Shown here piece by piece: positions 27,115 through 36,155 of a stretch of DNA of 64,000 nt. Each line of letters opens with the position of its first letter. The first letter of the stretch is position 1. The stretch comes from Vibrio ruber DSM 16370. GTDB taxonomy: Bacteria > Pseudomonadota > Gammaproteobacteria > Enterobacterales > Vibrionaceae. The stretch spans positions 81,640-145,639 of the forward strand of contig NZ_FULE01000008.1 in assembly GCF_900163965.1 (NCBI RefSeq). Reading direction: 5' to 3'. The position numbers and the translations under genes are program-made. The notes below the pieces were generated by a model. The model did no database searches. It saw only the letters and a list, made by a program, of their open reading frames with translations, and had not been told where the DNA came from.

Positions 27115-28356
27115 ATGAACATTTCCGACGCTTTAAAAAAACATGCTCCTCAAATGCAGAAAATGTACAACCACCCCGTTTTTTCTGCTCTGGCAAGTGA
27201 CTCTAATCAAGCAATCTTACCTGATGTATATAAGGCCAATGTCGCAGCAGTAAATAGCTGTGTATCTAGAGTTTTAGATAGTCAGTTACCAACTCTGCAA
27301 TTGCCGCCAGATAATTGGTCTGAATTTTGCCAAACCTATACAGAGGCTCAATCAGATGCACTTATATGGGTAAACCAAGTTGTGGCTCGTTTGGATAATG
27401 TCCCGGAAGATGTACAAAGCTATAATGGTGATGTTATGGCATTGCTAAAAGATGCGATGGACATGGCAAAGTGCATGATAAATTATCCCGCTCGTCGCAC
27501 GATGTATGTTTCGATGCTTAATCAAGATTTAACTATGGTTACTAAAAAATTGGACATGGTTCTTGGTTTTGTTCAAGGTACAGTTGATGCTTTAAAAAAT
27601 TTCCAAAATATATTGCCAGAAATGGCACAGAAACTTCAGAACCTTGCAAATATGGCAAGTAAAGAAGAAGGCGTTGATCAAAAGAAAATTGCTGAATTGA
27701 AAGATGATATAGCAAACTTGAATAAGGAAATTGATAGCTTAACAGCAGCTATTGTTGCATTGGGGATTGCAGATGCAGCGGCTATTGCACTTGGAACCCT
27801 TGCCACTGTTGTTGCGTTTCCTGTTGGCGCGGTAGCTTGGCTATTCTGTGCTCCTGCAATTGCGGTTGCAACAACTTATATTGTACTTGATGCAGAAAAG
27901 ATCAAAGCAGATAAAGCGAAAATTGAAGCCAAAGAAGGCGAAATGGACAAACGAACTCAAGATGTGGCTACATTGCATTTATTAGCTCAGACTTTCCAAC
28001 AGTTGGCTGATTCTTCAAAAGAAGTACAAGATAATTTAGAACAGATTGTACAAAATTGGAATGGGTTAGTTAATGACCTTTCTGGGAGCATTGCTGATGT
28101 TCAAAAAGCTGCTTTAGATTGTGAGAATTGCGATGATCAGGCAATTGTTGATGATTTAGAACAAGCCATTACCTGCTGGAATGATGCTTATGGTGATGCA
28201 GGAAACTTAACGATTGAACTAAACCATTCTGATGCCAATATTGAGCTTGGCATGAATCAGGAACAGGTTGAAAAAGCATATAAATCAAGTAATGTGGTAG
28301 ATATGGTAACGTACTTTAATGAATATTCTCATACTGCCAAATCACAGAAAAAATGA
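27115..28356 (+). CDS. Alpha-helical pore-forming toxin (HBL/ClyA-like, MakA-type)
   Basis: This 413-residue protein looks like the alpha-pore-forming toxin superfamily that includes Bacillus HBL/NHE, ClyA, XaxA/YaxA and Vibrio cholerae MakA. It is almost all helix: long amphipathic and coiled-coil stretches flank one strongly hydrophobic hairpin at about residues 211-258 (AAIVALGIADAAAIALGTL onward), which would insert into the target membrane, followed by a charged coiled coil (EKIKADKAKIEAKEG). No signal peptide is seen, which is usual for these toxins. ATG 27115 follows an AAGGA site; the longer open frame from GTG 27085 was rejected. No partner gene lies next to it, unlike the multi-gene mak or xax operons. 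Family assignment is from fold pattern, not close similarity. Confidence 0.72.
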   Translation: MNISDALKKHAPQMQKMYNHPVFSALASDSNQAILPDVYKANVAAVNSCVSRVLDSQLPTLQLPPDNWSEFCQTYTEAQSDALIWVNQVVARLDNVPEDVQSYNGDVMALLKDAMDMAKCMINYPARRTMYVSMLNQDLTMVTKKLDMVLGFVQGTVDALKNFQNILPEMAQKLQNLANMASKEEGVDQKKIAELKDDIANLNKEIDSLTAAIVALGIADAAAIALGTLATVVAFPVGAVAWLFCAPAIAVATTYIVLDAEKIKADKAKIEAKEGEMDKRTQDVATLHLLAQTFQQLADSSKEVQDNLEQIVQNWNGLVNDLSGSIADVQKAALDCENCDDQAIVDDLEQAITCWNDAYGDAGNLTIELNHSDANIELGMNQEQVEKAYKSSNVVDMVTYFNEYSHTAKSQKK

Positions 28357-28427
28357 TCGTTAAAATATACAGGAAGTTTATTCATAGTTAATAAAGCTCC
28401 TATCAATAAGCCGTTCCGCAAGAAGTA

Positions 28428-28459
28428 ATGCCACTCGCTTAAGCGCGAGTGGCATTTTT
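28428..28459 (+). terminator. Rho-independent terminator after the pore-forming toxin gene
   Basis: A perfect 11-base stem, ATGCCACTCGC and GCGAGTGGCAT, with a six-base loop is followed by a run of T. It lies 72 bases after the toxin stop codon, so the toxin gene is probably a single-gene transcript. Confidence 0.85.
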
Positions 28460-28474
28460 GTTGTCATCCCTAAA

Positions 28475-29080
28475 CCACCGCCTTGGGCGGTAGTGATTGT
28501 CCCTTTGGGCTATTGAGAAGTGCCCATGTTAGAAGTAAACCTCTTATTCACCACAAGTAAGAGGAAACAAAAAACATGGGCGACTATAGAAGTTCATCAT
28601 ATGTCTATTGGCGTTGTAAATACCACATAGTTTGGACGCCGAAATCCAGGTTTAAGATCTTAAAAGGAAATGTAGGTAAGGAGCTTTATCGCTCGATCTA
28701 TATTTTGTGCAATATGAAAGATTGTGAAGTGTTGAAGTTAAATATTCAGCCGGATCACGTTCACTTGGTAGTGATAGTTCCACCCAAAGTATCTATATCG
28801 ACGTTAATGGGGATATTGAAAGGTCGTTCAGCAATTATATTGTTTAATAAATTTCCGCATATAAGAAAGAAATTATGGGGCAATCATTTTTGGGCGAGAG
28901 GGTATTTTGTTGATACGGTTGGTGTAAATGAAGAAATCATCAGACGGTACGTCAGGCACCAAGACAAGAAAGATCAAGAATATGAGGTACAGTTAGAGTT
29001 GAAGATGAACTAGCAGCGTAGGTATGCCCCCTTTTAGGGGGATGTAAACCAAATCCGCCTTCTAAGAAGGCGGATTTTTA
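28475..29080 (+). mobile_element. IS200-type insertion sequence, approximate limits
   Basis: An HUH transposase gene is flanked by subterminal palindromes of the kind IS200/IS605 elements use in place of inverted repeats. On the left is the hairpin CACCGCCTTGGGCGGTAGTG near 28475-28495. On the right are CCCCCTTTTAGGGGG at about 29027-29041 and CCGCCTTCTAAGAAGGCGG near 29054-29072. No tnpB accessory gene is present. Exact ends cannot be fixed without an empty site. Confidence 0.75.
28576..29013 (+). CDS. tnpA: IS200/IS605 family transposase TnpA (Y1 HUH)
   Basis: This 145-residue single-strand DNA transposase nicks and rejoins at subterminal hairpins. The metal-binding HUH motif is seen in QPDHVHLVVIV, and the catalytic tyrosine in IRRYVRHQDKK near the C terminus. 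The N-terminal YWRCKYHIVWTPKSR and the WGNHFWARGYF segment are typical of the IS200 group. The length is full, with no frameshift, so the gene could be active. It is inserted between the pore-forming toxin gene and the CRISPR-flanking repeat. Confidence 0.93.
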   Translation: MGDYRSSSYVYWRCKYHIVWTPKSRFKILKGNVGKELYRSIYILCNMKDCEVLKLNIQPDHVHLVVIVPPKVSISTLMGILKGRSAIILFNKFPHIRKKLWGNHFWARGYFVDTVGVNEEIIRRYVRHQDKKDQEYEVQLELKMN

Positions 29081-29290
29081 CTTTCCACACTTAAAAAATA
29101 CAAATAAAATCAACAGCTTAAAAACAAGTATTTTTAACAAGGTAAAAAAGAGATTTTTCGACTAACCTTTTGCTGTGACAGGGTTTCTCGTGATAAGTTT
29201 ATTGTTCACTGCCGCATAGGCAGCTCCTTACTCAGAGTGGCACTCAGTGCATACCGGTGCCACTCCGTTCGCTTTCAGCCTATCGCTGGC

Positions 29291-29476
29291 TTACTCATCA
29301 AGCATCATTTCTTCTTTCCGCAGATTGATCTCATCAAAGGTAATCAGATTATTGAGGTACAGGAGCACCTCCCGAAGTTCATTTTGATCGACACTGGGAT
29401 GGGTATTGGTGATAAGACAATCAATCAGATAGCCGCGGGCGGTCAGGTGTAAGTCGGGATTTAGAGATTTAGGCAT
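29291..29476 (-). CDS. Small conserved protein of the dispersed repeat (copy B)
   Basis: This 61-residue protein is nearly identical to the product at 43234-43425. It starts at ATG 29476 after an AGAGGG ribosome-binding site and contains NPDLHLTARGYLIDCL, then THPSVDQNELREVLLYLNN and an acidic tail. The two DNA copies differ mainly at synonymous positions (for example tta versus ctc and ctg versus ctt in the LHL stretch), which indicates selection on the protein. I do not recognise the family. It lies directly downstream of the three complementary boxes and would be the gene they control if the antisense model is right. Confidence 0.6.
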   Translation of the reverse strand: MPKSLNPDLHLTARGYLIDCLITNTHPSVDQNELREVLLYLNNLITFDEINLRKEEMMLDE

Positions 29477-29630
29477 AATGACCCTCTTGATGTGGAATAT
29501 TAAAAACTATCACCACTCAGAGGTTCCTAATCAATGGGTGGTGAACTGGACAAGGTTAGGAACTACCGCCACATCAAAAACGGCCAGCATAGCTGCCTAT
29601 GCCCAGCTCACCATAATCGGAACGAGTAGG

Positions 29631-29939
29631 CTACACATAAATATCAATCGTCACAAGACTGATAGATGCGTGTCTGATGTATTGCGGGGTTCCTAATCCC
29701 GACACCGTTTTTTTCGGTGCCTGTGCAGCGTATGTTGCATCGGGAATGTTGGCGAGTGGTCGTGGTGCGAAACGCGTGTGGTGTAGTGAAATCTCATACT
29801 TTTCTAATACTTGGTTTGTCATTTTTTTGCGAGTGATTTCAAAGTATTGGGGATATTGACCTACGGTCTCACTGTTTGTTTTTTCTAGCCTCTGGCACTG
29901 AGTTGTGACGCACATTTTGTTCCTCGATTTCAGAGACAT
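29631..29939 (-). CDS. Putative Icd/Ash-like reading frame of the dispersed repeat (copy B)
   Basis: The 102-codon frame contains ITRKKMTNQVLEKYEISLHH, then FAPRPLANIPDATYAAQAPK and KTVSGLGT, and is repeated in copy C and partly in copy D. The general shape, an arginine-rich start and an A-x-x-x-K-x-x-x-G-x-GT segment, recalls proteins annotated as Icd-like or Ash family beside P1/P4-type immunity RNAs. The GLGT codons coincide with the first complementary box (TTAGGAACC), so part of the apparent protein conservation may really be conservation of RNA. Coding status is uncertain. Confidence 0.35.
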   Translation of the reverse strand: MSLKSRNKMCVTTQCQRLEKTNSETVGQYPQYFEITRKKMTNQVLEKYEISLHHTRFAPRPLANIPDATYAAQAPKKTVSGLGTPQYIRHASISLVTIDIYV

Positions 29940-30239
29940 CGGTGCTCAGTGCGCCAGTTCATCTTTCAGAGATGAAAGACGAACCAGAAAATCTTTTTTG
30001 TTTGGCGGTGTCACACGCGTTCCAGAACCAGCTTTTACGGGCGTCCTGCCCGGAAAAGCTTAACCATTCTTCCTTGAATGGTTTTCTTGGTTGGGTGGCT
30101 GATTTGAGTGGGGGGAAACACTGAATCAACGAAACTCAATTGATCGATGAGAATAGCTGAGCAGAAAGAGGTGGAATTAATTGCGCACTGAACTCAAGAT
30201 AGCTTCATCACCTGCCATATGGAAGGCCTTTAAAACCAC

Positions 30240-30304
30240 TCCTAAATGTTGGTAGATTGTAAATGCCGAAATTTGTATTTATAAATCAACTGACTACAAT
30301 TAGA
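30240..30304 (+). promoter_or_regulatory. CRISPR leader of array 1
   Basis: The 65 AT-rich bases before the first repeat share AAATGTTGGTAGATTGT, TTTATAAATCAA and CTACAATTAGA with the sequence before array 2 at the same distances. That identifies the leader and sets transcription and spacer acquisition from the left. The AAATCAACTGACTA segment is close to the IHF consensus WATCAANNNNTTR, consistent with the IHF need of type I-E integration. Confidence 0.8.
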
Positions 30305-31678
30305 GTGTTCCCCGTATGTACGGGGATGAACCGGCACTAAATGGCCTCGCGAGCAAATCTATCTCGTGTTCCCCGTATGTACGGGGATGAACCGGGAGGC
30401 TCGCCTCCCCGTTATTTAATTATTAAGTGTTCCCCGTATGTACGGGGATGAACCGTCCGCCAACTCAACCTGAAACATAGGATATTGGTGTTCCCCGTAT
30501 GTACGGGGATGAACCGCGGTGCATTACGGAAATGCCGGATACCTTGGAGTGTTCCCCGTATGTACGGGGATGAACCGTAGATATCGATAAAAAACTGGAA
30601 GAGCTGAGAAGTGTTCCCCGTATGTACGGGGATGAACCGCAATGGATCGCGTTATTGGATTCGCGAATCTAGTGTTCCCCGTATGTACGGGGATGAACCG
30701 TTCGTGTTGAGAATGCCGAGTTTATTGAAATCGTGTTCCCCGTATGTACGGGGATGAACCGAAATTAGCGAATTCTTTAATGAGACGTCAGCGGTGTTCC
30801 CCGTATGTACGGGGATGAACCGATTTAGGCCGAAATACTCATTAACATTTCTTAGTGTTCCCCGTATGTACGGGGATGAACCGTTGTTGCCATGAACGAT
30901 TTTAAAGCTAGACAGGTGTTCCCCGTATGTACGGGGATGAACCGCAGTATAAGAAGACTCTTGGTTCTCTTGGTGGGTGTTCCCCGTATGTACGGGGATG
31001 AACCGTGATTGAGCATGTTTGAATATATATCCCCTCTCGTGTTCCCCGTATGTACGGGGATGAACCGGGTTATTTCTCGCGCCCCATGGAACTGTGTAGG
31101 TGTTCCCCGTATGTACGGGGATGAACCGCTGAGCCAATGCGAGCGGGGAATTCACACCCCGTGTTCCCCGTATGTACGGGGATGAACCGCATCTGAACAT
31201 GGTGATCTGGAGCTGTTTGCAGTGTTCCCCGTATGTACGGGGATGAACCGGCTTGCGTTAATGGACTGCATATCCGCAATTGGTGTTCCCCGTATGTACG
31301 GGGATGAACCGCCTGGCCGAGGGGGACTTCGGGCTGATCGCTGGTGTTCCCCGTATGTACGGGGATGAACCGTCTTAAATTTTTACTATTGAACGCAAAA
31401 CCAAGTGTTCCCCGTATGTACGGGGATGAACCGGCGGGAACGCCAGGTGCTATGTGCAGTTCAACGTGTTCCCCGTATGTACGGGGATGAACCGGACGCT
31501 CTCATTGTAATGTCTGATGCCCTAGCGTGTTCCCCGTATACACGGGGATGAACCGAAACTCCGGAAATATTTGATACTATCGCTATAGTGTTCCCCGTAT
31601 ACACGGGGATGAACCGAATCAAAATCTGGGGTGTTGCCAGTTACATCATACGTTCCCCGTTTATACGGGGATAATTCA
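30305..31678 (+). CRISPR. Type I-E CRISPR array 1: 22 full repeats plus a degenerate last one, 22 spacers
   Basis: The 29-base repeats begin GTGTTCCCCG, end GGGGATGAACCG, and recur every 61 bases (62 at three places). Spacers are 32-33 bases. Repeats 1-20 have the stem-loop core CCCCGTATGTACGGGG, while repeats 21 and 22, farthest from the leader, have CCCCGTATACACGGGG, the form found in array 2. A 23rd repeat at 31650-31678 is degenerate in its loop and 3' end, marking the old end of the array. Open frames reading RFIPVHTGNT are artefacts of the repeat. Confidence 0.98.
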
Positions 31679-31836
31679 CGGGTGATTGAGCGCTGATGAA
31701 GAGAGTAATTGATTATATTGTTATTAATTGTGTGAATAAGCTTGAACTTCTTCTTGGTCTGTAATTTTTCCCGTATTTAGAACAGGAGGTGTGCTATTTT
31801 TGATGACATTCAATTGATGACTGGAATCAACCTCTC

Positions 31837-34557
31837 ATGGAAGAACCTGCCTACTTCTTGTACTGGGGCAAGGCGAATCAAGCACTGACATCTCATGGGG
31901 ATGGCTACCATCTTTTGCCTTATCATAGTCTTGATGTGGCGGCTGTCGGGCAACAACTATTACATCCTGAAAAACCACTCACCTGTGAGTTGGCCGAATT
32001 TCTGGACATTTCACCAAGTCAGCTCAATTGTTGGTTTACTTTTGCGCTGACACTACATGATTTAGGCAAGTTCGCTTCTGCTTTTCAGGCGTTACATCGG
32101 CCACCCGACAGTTCATGGTTACCACATTGTCGCCGCACATACGATGGCAGCGAATACCGGCATGACCGATTGGGGTTATTCTTTTGGGAAACACTGAAAG
32201 ATCCTTTCTATGCAGAGCTTCCTACATTCGCATCATATTCTGAAAATGAACAAGATCGTATTGATCAAACCTTGATGATAATGCTCGATTGTGTCTTCGG
32301 TCATCATGGTCAGCCGGTTGAAAGTGCAGCAATGGTAACCATGAGAAAGTTTACCGAATCGCATAATCTCGATGCCGCCGGGCAGTTTGTTCATGATGTT
32401 TATCATTTAATCCAGCCGGATATACCGTTAGAAAAGCTCACCGATAAAGCATGGGCCAGCCGTCTGGCGCAGGTGAGTTGGCAATTGGCCGGTATTGCTG
32501 TGCTGGCTGACTGGGTTGGTTCAAATCAGGCGTATTTTCACTATCGAAGTCAGCCCGAAGCACTCTGTGATTACTGGCGTAGGGCGCAGAATGTTGCCGT
32601 CAGAGCAATCCAAGCGTTCGGTTTAGCACAATCGAGTCGTCCGGCACCATTTCAGTCTGTAGAGGCTCACTTCCATTTTCAACCGACACCACTGCAACAA
32701 TGGGCTGAAGAGGTACCGCTCGATGATGCTCCGCAGTTATTTGTGTTAGAAGATGTGACCGGTTCGGGGAAAACAGAAGCAGCTTTAACACTGACACACC
32801 GTTTGATGGCCGCAAATGTCGCTGACGGTTTTTATTTCGGTCTGCCGACGATGGCAACCTCAAATGCGATGTTTGACCGAATTGCAGACCACTACCAGCA
32901 GATGTTTGTTGCTGAGCAAGAGAATATACCCAGTATCGTTCTGGCTCATGCCGCCCGGGAGATGAATGAACGGTTTCAACAAGCGACAATGGAATCCGGG
33001 CCGAGGGATATGAATTATGCGCACACGGATCGCAGTGCGACAGCACAATGTAATCAGTGGTTAGCCGATTCGCGTAAAAAAGCATTATTAGCGCCCGTCG
33101 GGGTGGGAACTATCGATCAGGCATTATTAGCGGTATTACCACGTCGTCATCAGTCGTTACGTTTATTAGGGTTGCATCGAAAGGTACTGATTTTTGATGA
33201 AATACATACGGCAGATGACTACATGTTTGAGCTGCTTGAAGCGTTACTCAGACTCCATTTGCATCAAGGCGGGTCAGCCATTTTACTCACAGCAACACTC
33301 TCGCTGAAACAGCGCCAGCGTTTGACTGATATTTGGTTAAATTCTGAGTCAGAGCCGCGTTTACTTCTCACACAAACCCACTTCCCGTTAGCCACCCAAC
33401 TGAGCTATGGCAGCTCGACACCGATCCGAGAGCAGGCTTTGGCCAGTCGTGCGGATGTCAGCCGGGCGGTTCAGGTTGATTTTATTCATCATGAACAAGC
33501 GTGTGTGGAACGAATTGTTGCGGCTGTGGCACAGGGGCAATGTGTCGTCTGGGTGAGAAATTCGGTGGATGACGCATTGGCGGCCTATCGATTGCTCAGT
33601 GCTCAACTGGCAAAACCAGAAGACTGTTTGTTATTCCATAGCCGTTTTATTCTCGATGATCGGCGGCGAATAGAGACGCAAGTTTTACAGTGGTTTGGTA
33701 AGAAAAGCACCGGGTCAGACCGGCAAGGTAAGGTCTTGATTGCGACTCAAGTCTTTCAGGAAAGTCTGGACGCCGATGCCGATGTGATGATTTCTGATTT
33801 ATGTCCGATTGATGATCTGATTCAACGTGCCGGGCGGTTACACCGCCATACTCGTGATGTGACCGGATGCCATACACCCAAGGTAAGTGATCAACGCCCG
33901 GTACCGGTTTTATATGTTCATGCACCGGTGTGGGAAGAGGAGCCGGCGAAGGATTGGTTGAGTCAAAATTTCCGCAACACGGAATTTGTTTACCGTTCAC
34001 CGGGGCGTTTATGGCTTGCTCAACGTATTTTACGCCAGCTTGAAGCGATTCGAATGCCGGAACAGGCGCGGCAATTAATTGAAGCGGTCTATGGTGATAC
34101 CGCAACAGACCGCATTCCCATCAGCCTGCAAAGTCAAGAAGAAGCACTGATGGGTGATGAGTGTGCCAAAGCAAATCAAGCTTGGTCTCAGTTGATTGAC
34201 TTCCGGTATGGTTACCATACCAATAGCTCAAAATACTGGACAGAAGATCATCAGGAAATCGGTACCCGTTACAGTGATGTTGAAACGGTGAGTGTGCTTT
34301 TACTCAAACGAACCGAAGATGATCAGTTGGTTCCTTGGGTTGATGATATGCAATTTGCTGTGGCTTTGAGTACGGTCAAAGTCGGCAAGAAAAAATTTGC
34401 TGACCATTTAGCGATGCTTAGTGAAGAGCAGATCCAATCCGTACACCGGGCGTACCCGGCAGCCAAATACTTGCAACTCTGGATGCCAGAGATGGACTCT
34501 CGATTTGCTTATGATGAAACAGCAGGTTTTTGTATGGAGCAAAAACAGGAGGTGTGA
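31837..34557 (+). CDS. cas3: CRISPR-associated helicase/nuclease Cas3 (type I-E)
   Basis: This 906-residue Cas3 is recruited by Cascade to degrade target DNA. The N-terminal HD nuclease is intact: His30 and Asp33 in HSLDV, and His74-Asp75 in LHDLGKF. The superfamily 2 helicase follows, with Walker A TGSGKTEAAL near residue 308, the DEIH box at Asp454 and TATLS as motif III. The C-terminal helicase part contains the DLIQRAGRLHRH motif VI. The start at 31837 gives the full HD domain. It is the first of eight cas genes, about 160 bases after array 1, and its stop overlaps the next start (TGATG). Confidence 0.97.
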   Translation: MEEPAYFLYWGKANQALTSHGDGYHLLPYHSLDVAAVGQQLLHPEKPLTCELAEFLDISPSQLNCWFTFALTLHDLGKFASAFQALHRPPDSSWLPHCRRTYDGSEYRHDRLGLFFWETLKDPFYAELPTFASYSENEQDRIDQTLMIMLDCVFGHHGQPVESAAMVTMRKFTESHNLDAAGQFVHDVYHLIQPDIPLEKLTDKAWASRLAQVSWQLAGIAVLADWVGSNQAYFHYRSQPEALCDYWRRAQNVAVRAIQAFGLAQSSRPAPFQSVEAHFHFQPTPLQQWAEEVPLDDAPQLFVLEDVTGSGKTEAALTLTHRLMAANVADGFYFGLPTMATSNAMFDRIADHYQQMFVAEQENIPSIVLAHAAREMNERFQQATMESGPRDMNYAHTDRSATAQCNQWLADSRKKALLAPVGVGTIDQALLAVLPRRHQSLRLLGLHRKVLIFDEIHTADDYMFELLEALLRLHLHQGGSAILLTATLSLKQRQRLTDIWLNSESEPRLLLTQTHFPLATQLSYGSSTPIREQALASRADVSRAVQVDFIHHEQACVERIVAAVAQGQCVVWVRNSVDDALAAYRLLSAQLAKPEDCLLFHSRFILDDRRRIETQVLQWFGKKSTGSDRQGKVLIATQVFQESLDADADVMISDLCPIDDLIQRAGRLHRHTRDVTGCHTPKVSDQRPVPVLYVHAPVWEEEPAKDWLSQNFRNTEFVYRSPGRLWLAQRILRQLEAIRMPEQARQLIEAVYGDTATDRIPISLQSQEEALMGDECAKANQAWSQLIDFRYGYHTNSSKYWTEDHQEIGTRYSDVETVSVLLLKRTEDDQLVPWVDDMQFAVALSTVKVGKKKFADHLAMLSEEQIQSVHRAYPAAKYLQLWMPEMDSRFAYDETAGFCMEQKQEV

Positions 34558-36155
34558 TGAACTTGTTACAACAACCTTGGTTGCCATTCCGCATGCGGGA
34601 TGGCACCGAGAAAGTATTAGCGCTGACCAGCATTGGTGATCCGGATGTTGTGGACTTTGCCCTCCCGCGCGCTGATTTTCAGGGTGCTGCTTACCAATTT
34701 ACGATTGGGGTGCTCCAAACGGCTTTTGCCCCCCAAGATGCCGCTGAATGGCGTGAGCGCTTTCGGCAATCACCGTCCGTGGCTCAGTTACAGGCAGTGT
34801 TTGAACCGATGGCTCATGCCTTTGATCTGCTTGGTGACGGGCCGTTATTTATGCAAGACCTTGACCCGTTGGATGACCAGAAGCCGACGCCCGTTTCCGC
34901 GCTGTTGATTGAAGCGCCGGGGGCGAATGGCATCCGGCATAACACCGACCATTTTATTAAACGCGGGATTGGTGATGTGATGTCATTGGAAATGGCCGCT
35001 CTGGCCCTCTTTACCATGCAGATCAATGCCCCTGCCGGTGGTGTCGGGCATCGTGTTGGTCTTCGTGGTGGCGGGCCGCTGACGACGTTAGTTTTACCTG
35101 CAAACAGTGACTATTCGTTATGGCAGAAGTTATGGCTGAATGTGATCAATCGGGAGATGTGGCGCTACGATGATCCTGATTTTCATGATGGTCGTCTTTT
35201 CCCTTGGCTTGCTCCCACACGGGAAAGCCAGAAAAAGAATAGCGAAATTTATCAGAAAGATGTGCATCCCTTACATATGTTTTGGGCTATGCCGCGTCGC
35301 ATCCGCTTACTGGTCGATCAGACGGTGTGCCAATGCCAGATTAGTGGCAGAGAAACCACATTATCAGTCAGCCAGTACCGGACTAAAAACTATGGCGGTA
35401 ATTATAGCGGCAACTGGGAACATCCGCTCACACCTTATAAATGGGATCCGAAAAAACCGGATGAAGAACACCTGTCTATAAAAGGGCAGCCCGGCGGGAT
35501 CAACTATAAAATCTGGGATGTACTGACGTTCGATAGCCCGAATCTGGGCGTCAGATGTGCTTCGGTTGTGAAGCATTATCAGTCCATCGCATTAAAAGCG
35601 AAACTGAACGAGCTGCCCCGTTTGTGGGTGTTCGGTTATGACATGGATAACATGAAAGCCCGGGGCTGGTATTCAGTCGCGCTGCCTTTATTCGAGGTGG
35701 AACACTCCATACAAGACGAGATTGTCAGTGAGGTGCAACGCTTACAAAAGCTTGCCAACGACGCGTTATGGCATACCCGGGCGCAAATCAAACAGGCGTG
35801 GTTCGAGCGGCCGGGAGACATCAAAGGGGATACCTCTTTTATTGATCTGGCCTTCTGGCAACGGAGCGAAACGAGCTTTTTTATTGCAGTTGAACAGATG
35901 GTTGCTCAGGCTCAACACGGTGATCAACTCGCCCCCGAACAAGCACAGCGGTGGTTTGAACAGCTCCAGCGCCTTTGTCTGGCACTGTTCGATGAATATG
36001 CCTTGTCGGCTGAACTTGTTAACCAGCGCGATATGGCAAAACGAATTAAGGCACGCCGGGCATTACAAGGCTGGCTCTATAGCAGCAACGATAAAAATCC
36101 AGTCCGGAAGTTTATCAATGATTATCGAATGACAACAATACAGGATGCGGTGTAA
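34557..36155 (+). CDS. casA: Cascade large subunit Cse1 (CasA, Cas8e)
   Basis: This 532-residue large subunit of the type I-E Cascade complex recognises the PAM and recruits Cas3. The beginning NLLQQPWLPFRMRDG is typical of the family, as is the GANGIRHNTDHFIKRG segment near residue 120, followed by the long middle domain and a helical bundle at the C terminus. ATG 34557 was chosen because it overlaps the cas3 stop and follows a strong AGGAGG site; an in-frame codon nine residues upstream lies inside cas3. The stop overlaps the next start (TAATG), so cse1 and cse2 are translationally coupled. Confidence 0.96.
   Translation: MNLLQQPWLPFRMRDGTEKVLALTSIGDPDVVDFALPRADFQGAAYQFTIGVLQTAFAPQDAAEWRERFRQSPSVAQLQAVFEPMAHAFDLLGDGPLFMQDLDPLDDQKPTPVSALLIEAPGANGIRHNTDHFIKRGIGDVMSLEMAALALFTMQINAPAGGVGHRVGLRGGGPLTTLVLPANSDYSLWQKLWLNVINREMWRYDDPDFHDGRLFPWLAPTRESQKKNSEIYQKDVHPLHMFWAMPRRIRLLVDQTVCQCQISGRETTLSVSQYRTKNYGGNYSGNWEHPLTPYKWDPKKPDEEHLSIKGQPGGINYKIWDVLTFDSPNLGVRCASVVKHYQSIALKAKLNELPRLWVFGYDMDNMKARGWYSVALPLFEVEHSIQDEIVSEVQRLQKLANDALWHTRAQIKQAWFERPGDIKGDTSFIDLAFWQRSETSFFIAVEQMVAQAQHGDQLAPEQAQRWFEQLQRLCLALFDEYALSAELVNQRDMAKRIKARRALQGWLYSSNDKNPVRKFINDYRMTTIQDAV

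Larger units (their letters stand above)
29235..30151 (-). repeat. Dispersed repeat, copy B (C4/cI antisense-like region)
   Basis: This copy aligns with 43178-44104 over its whole length. It begins with the hairpin GAGTGGCAC/GTGCCACTC (29235-29265). Read on the minus strand it carries three short boxes: GATTAGGAACCC (29687-29698), GTTCCTAACC (29554-29563) and GATTAGGAACCT (29521-29532). The middle one is complementary to both others. A CACCAC/GTGGTG stem encloses the last box. This order matches seqA-seqB-seqC of the phage P4 immunity region. A small gene follows the boxes. The assignment to that class is inferred. Confidence 0.7.
29014..30239. other. Intergenic region carrying dispersed-repeat copy B
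   Basis: The region between the IS200 gene and the first CRISPR leader is mostly occupied by copy B of the dispersed repeat (29235-30151). Bases 29095-29195 are also shared with 47110-47222 (both contain TTTTTAACAAGGTAAAAAAG), so related sequence extends left of copy B. The last 90 bases, between copy B and the leader, hold nothing recognisable. Confidence 0.6.

Noticed and set aside
30412..31279. Open frames of 69-182 codons on the minus strand reading RFIPVHTGNT repeatedly
   Set aside because: They are translations of the CRISPR repeats and spacers of array 1, with no ribosome-binding site or family.
32600..33085. 161-codon minus-strand open frame
   Set aside because: It is antisense to the helicase part of cas3 and shows no family features.
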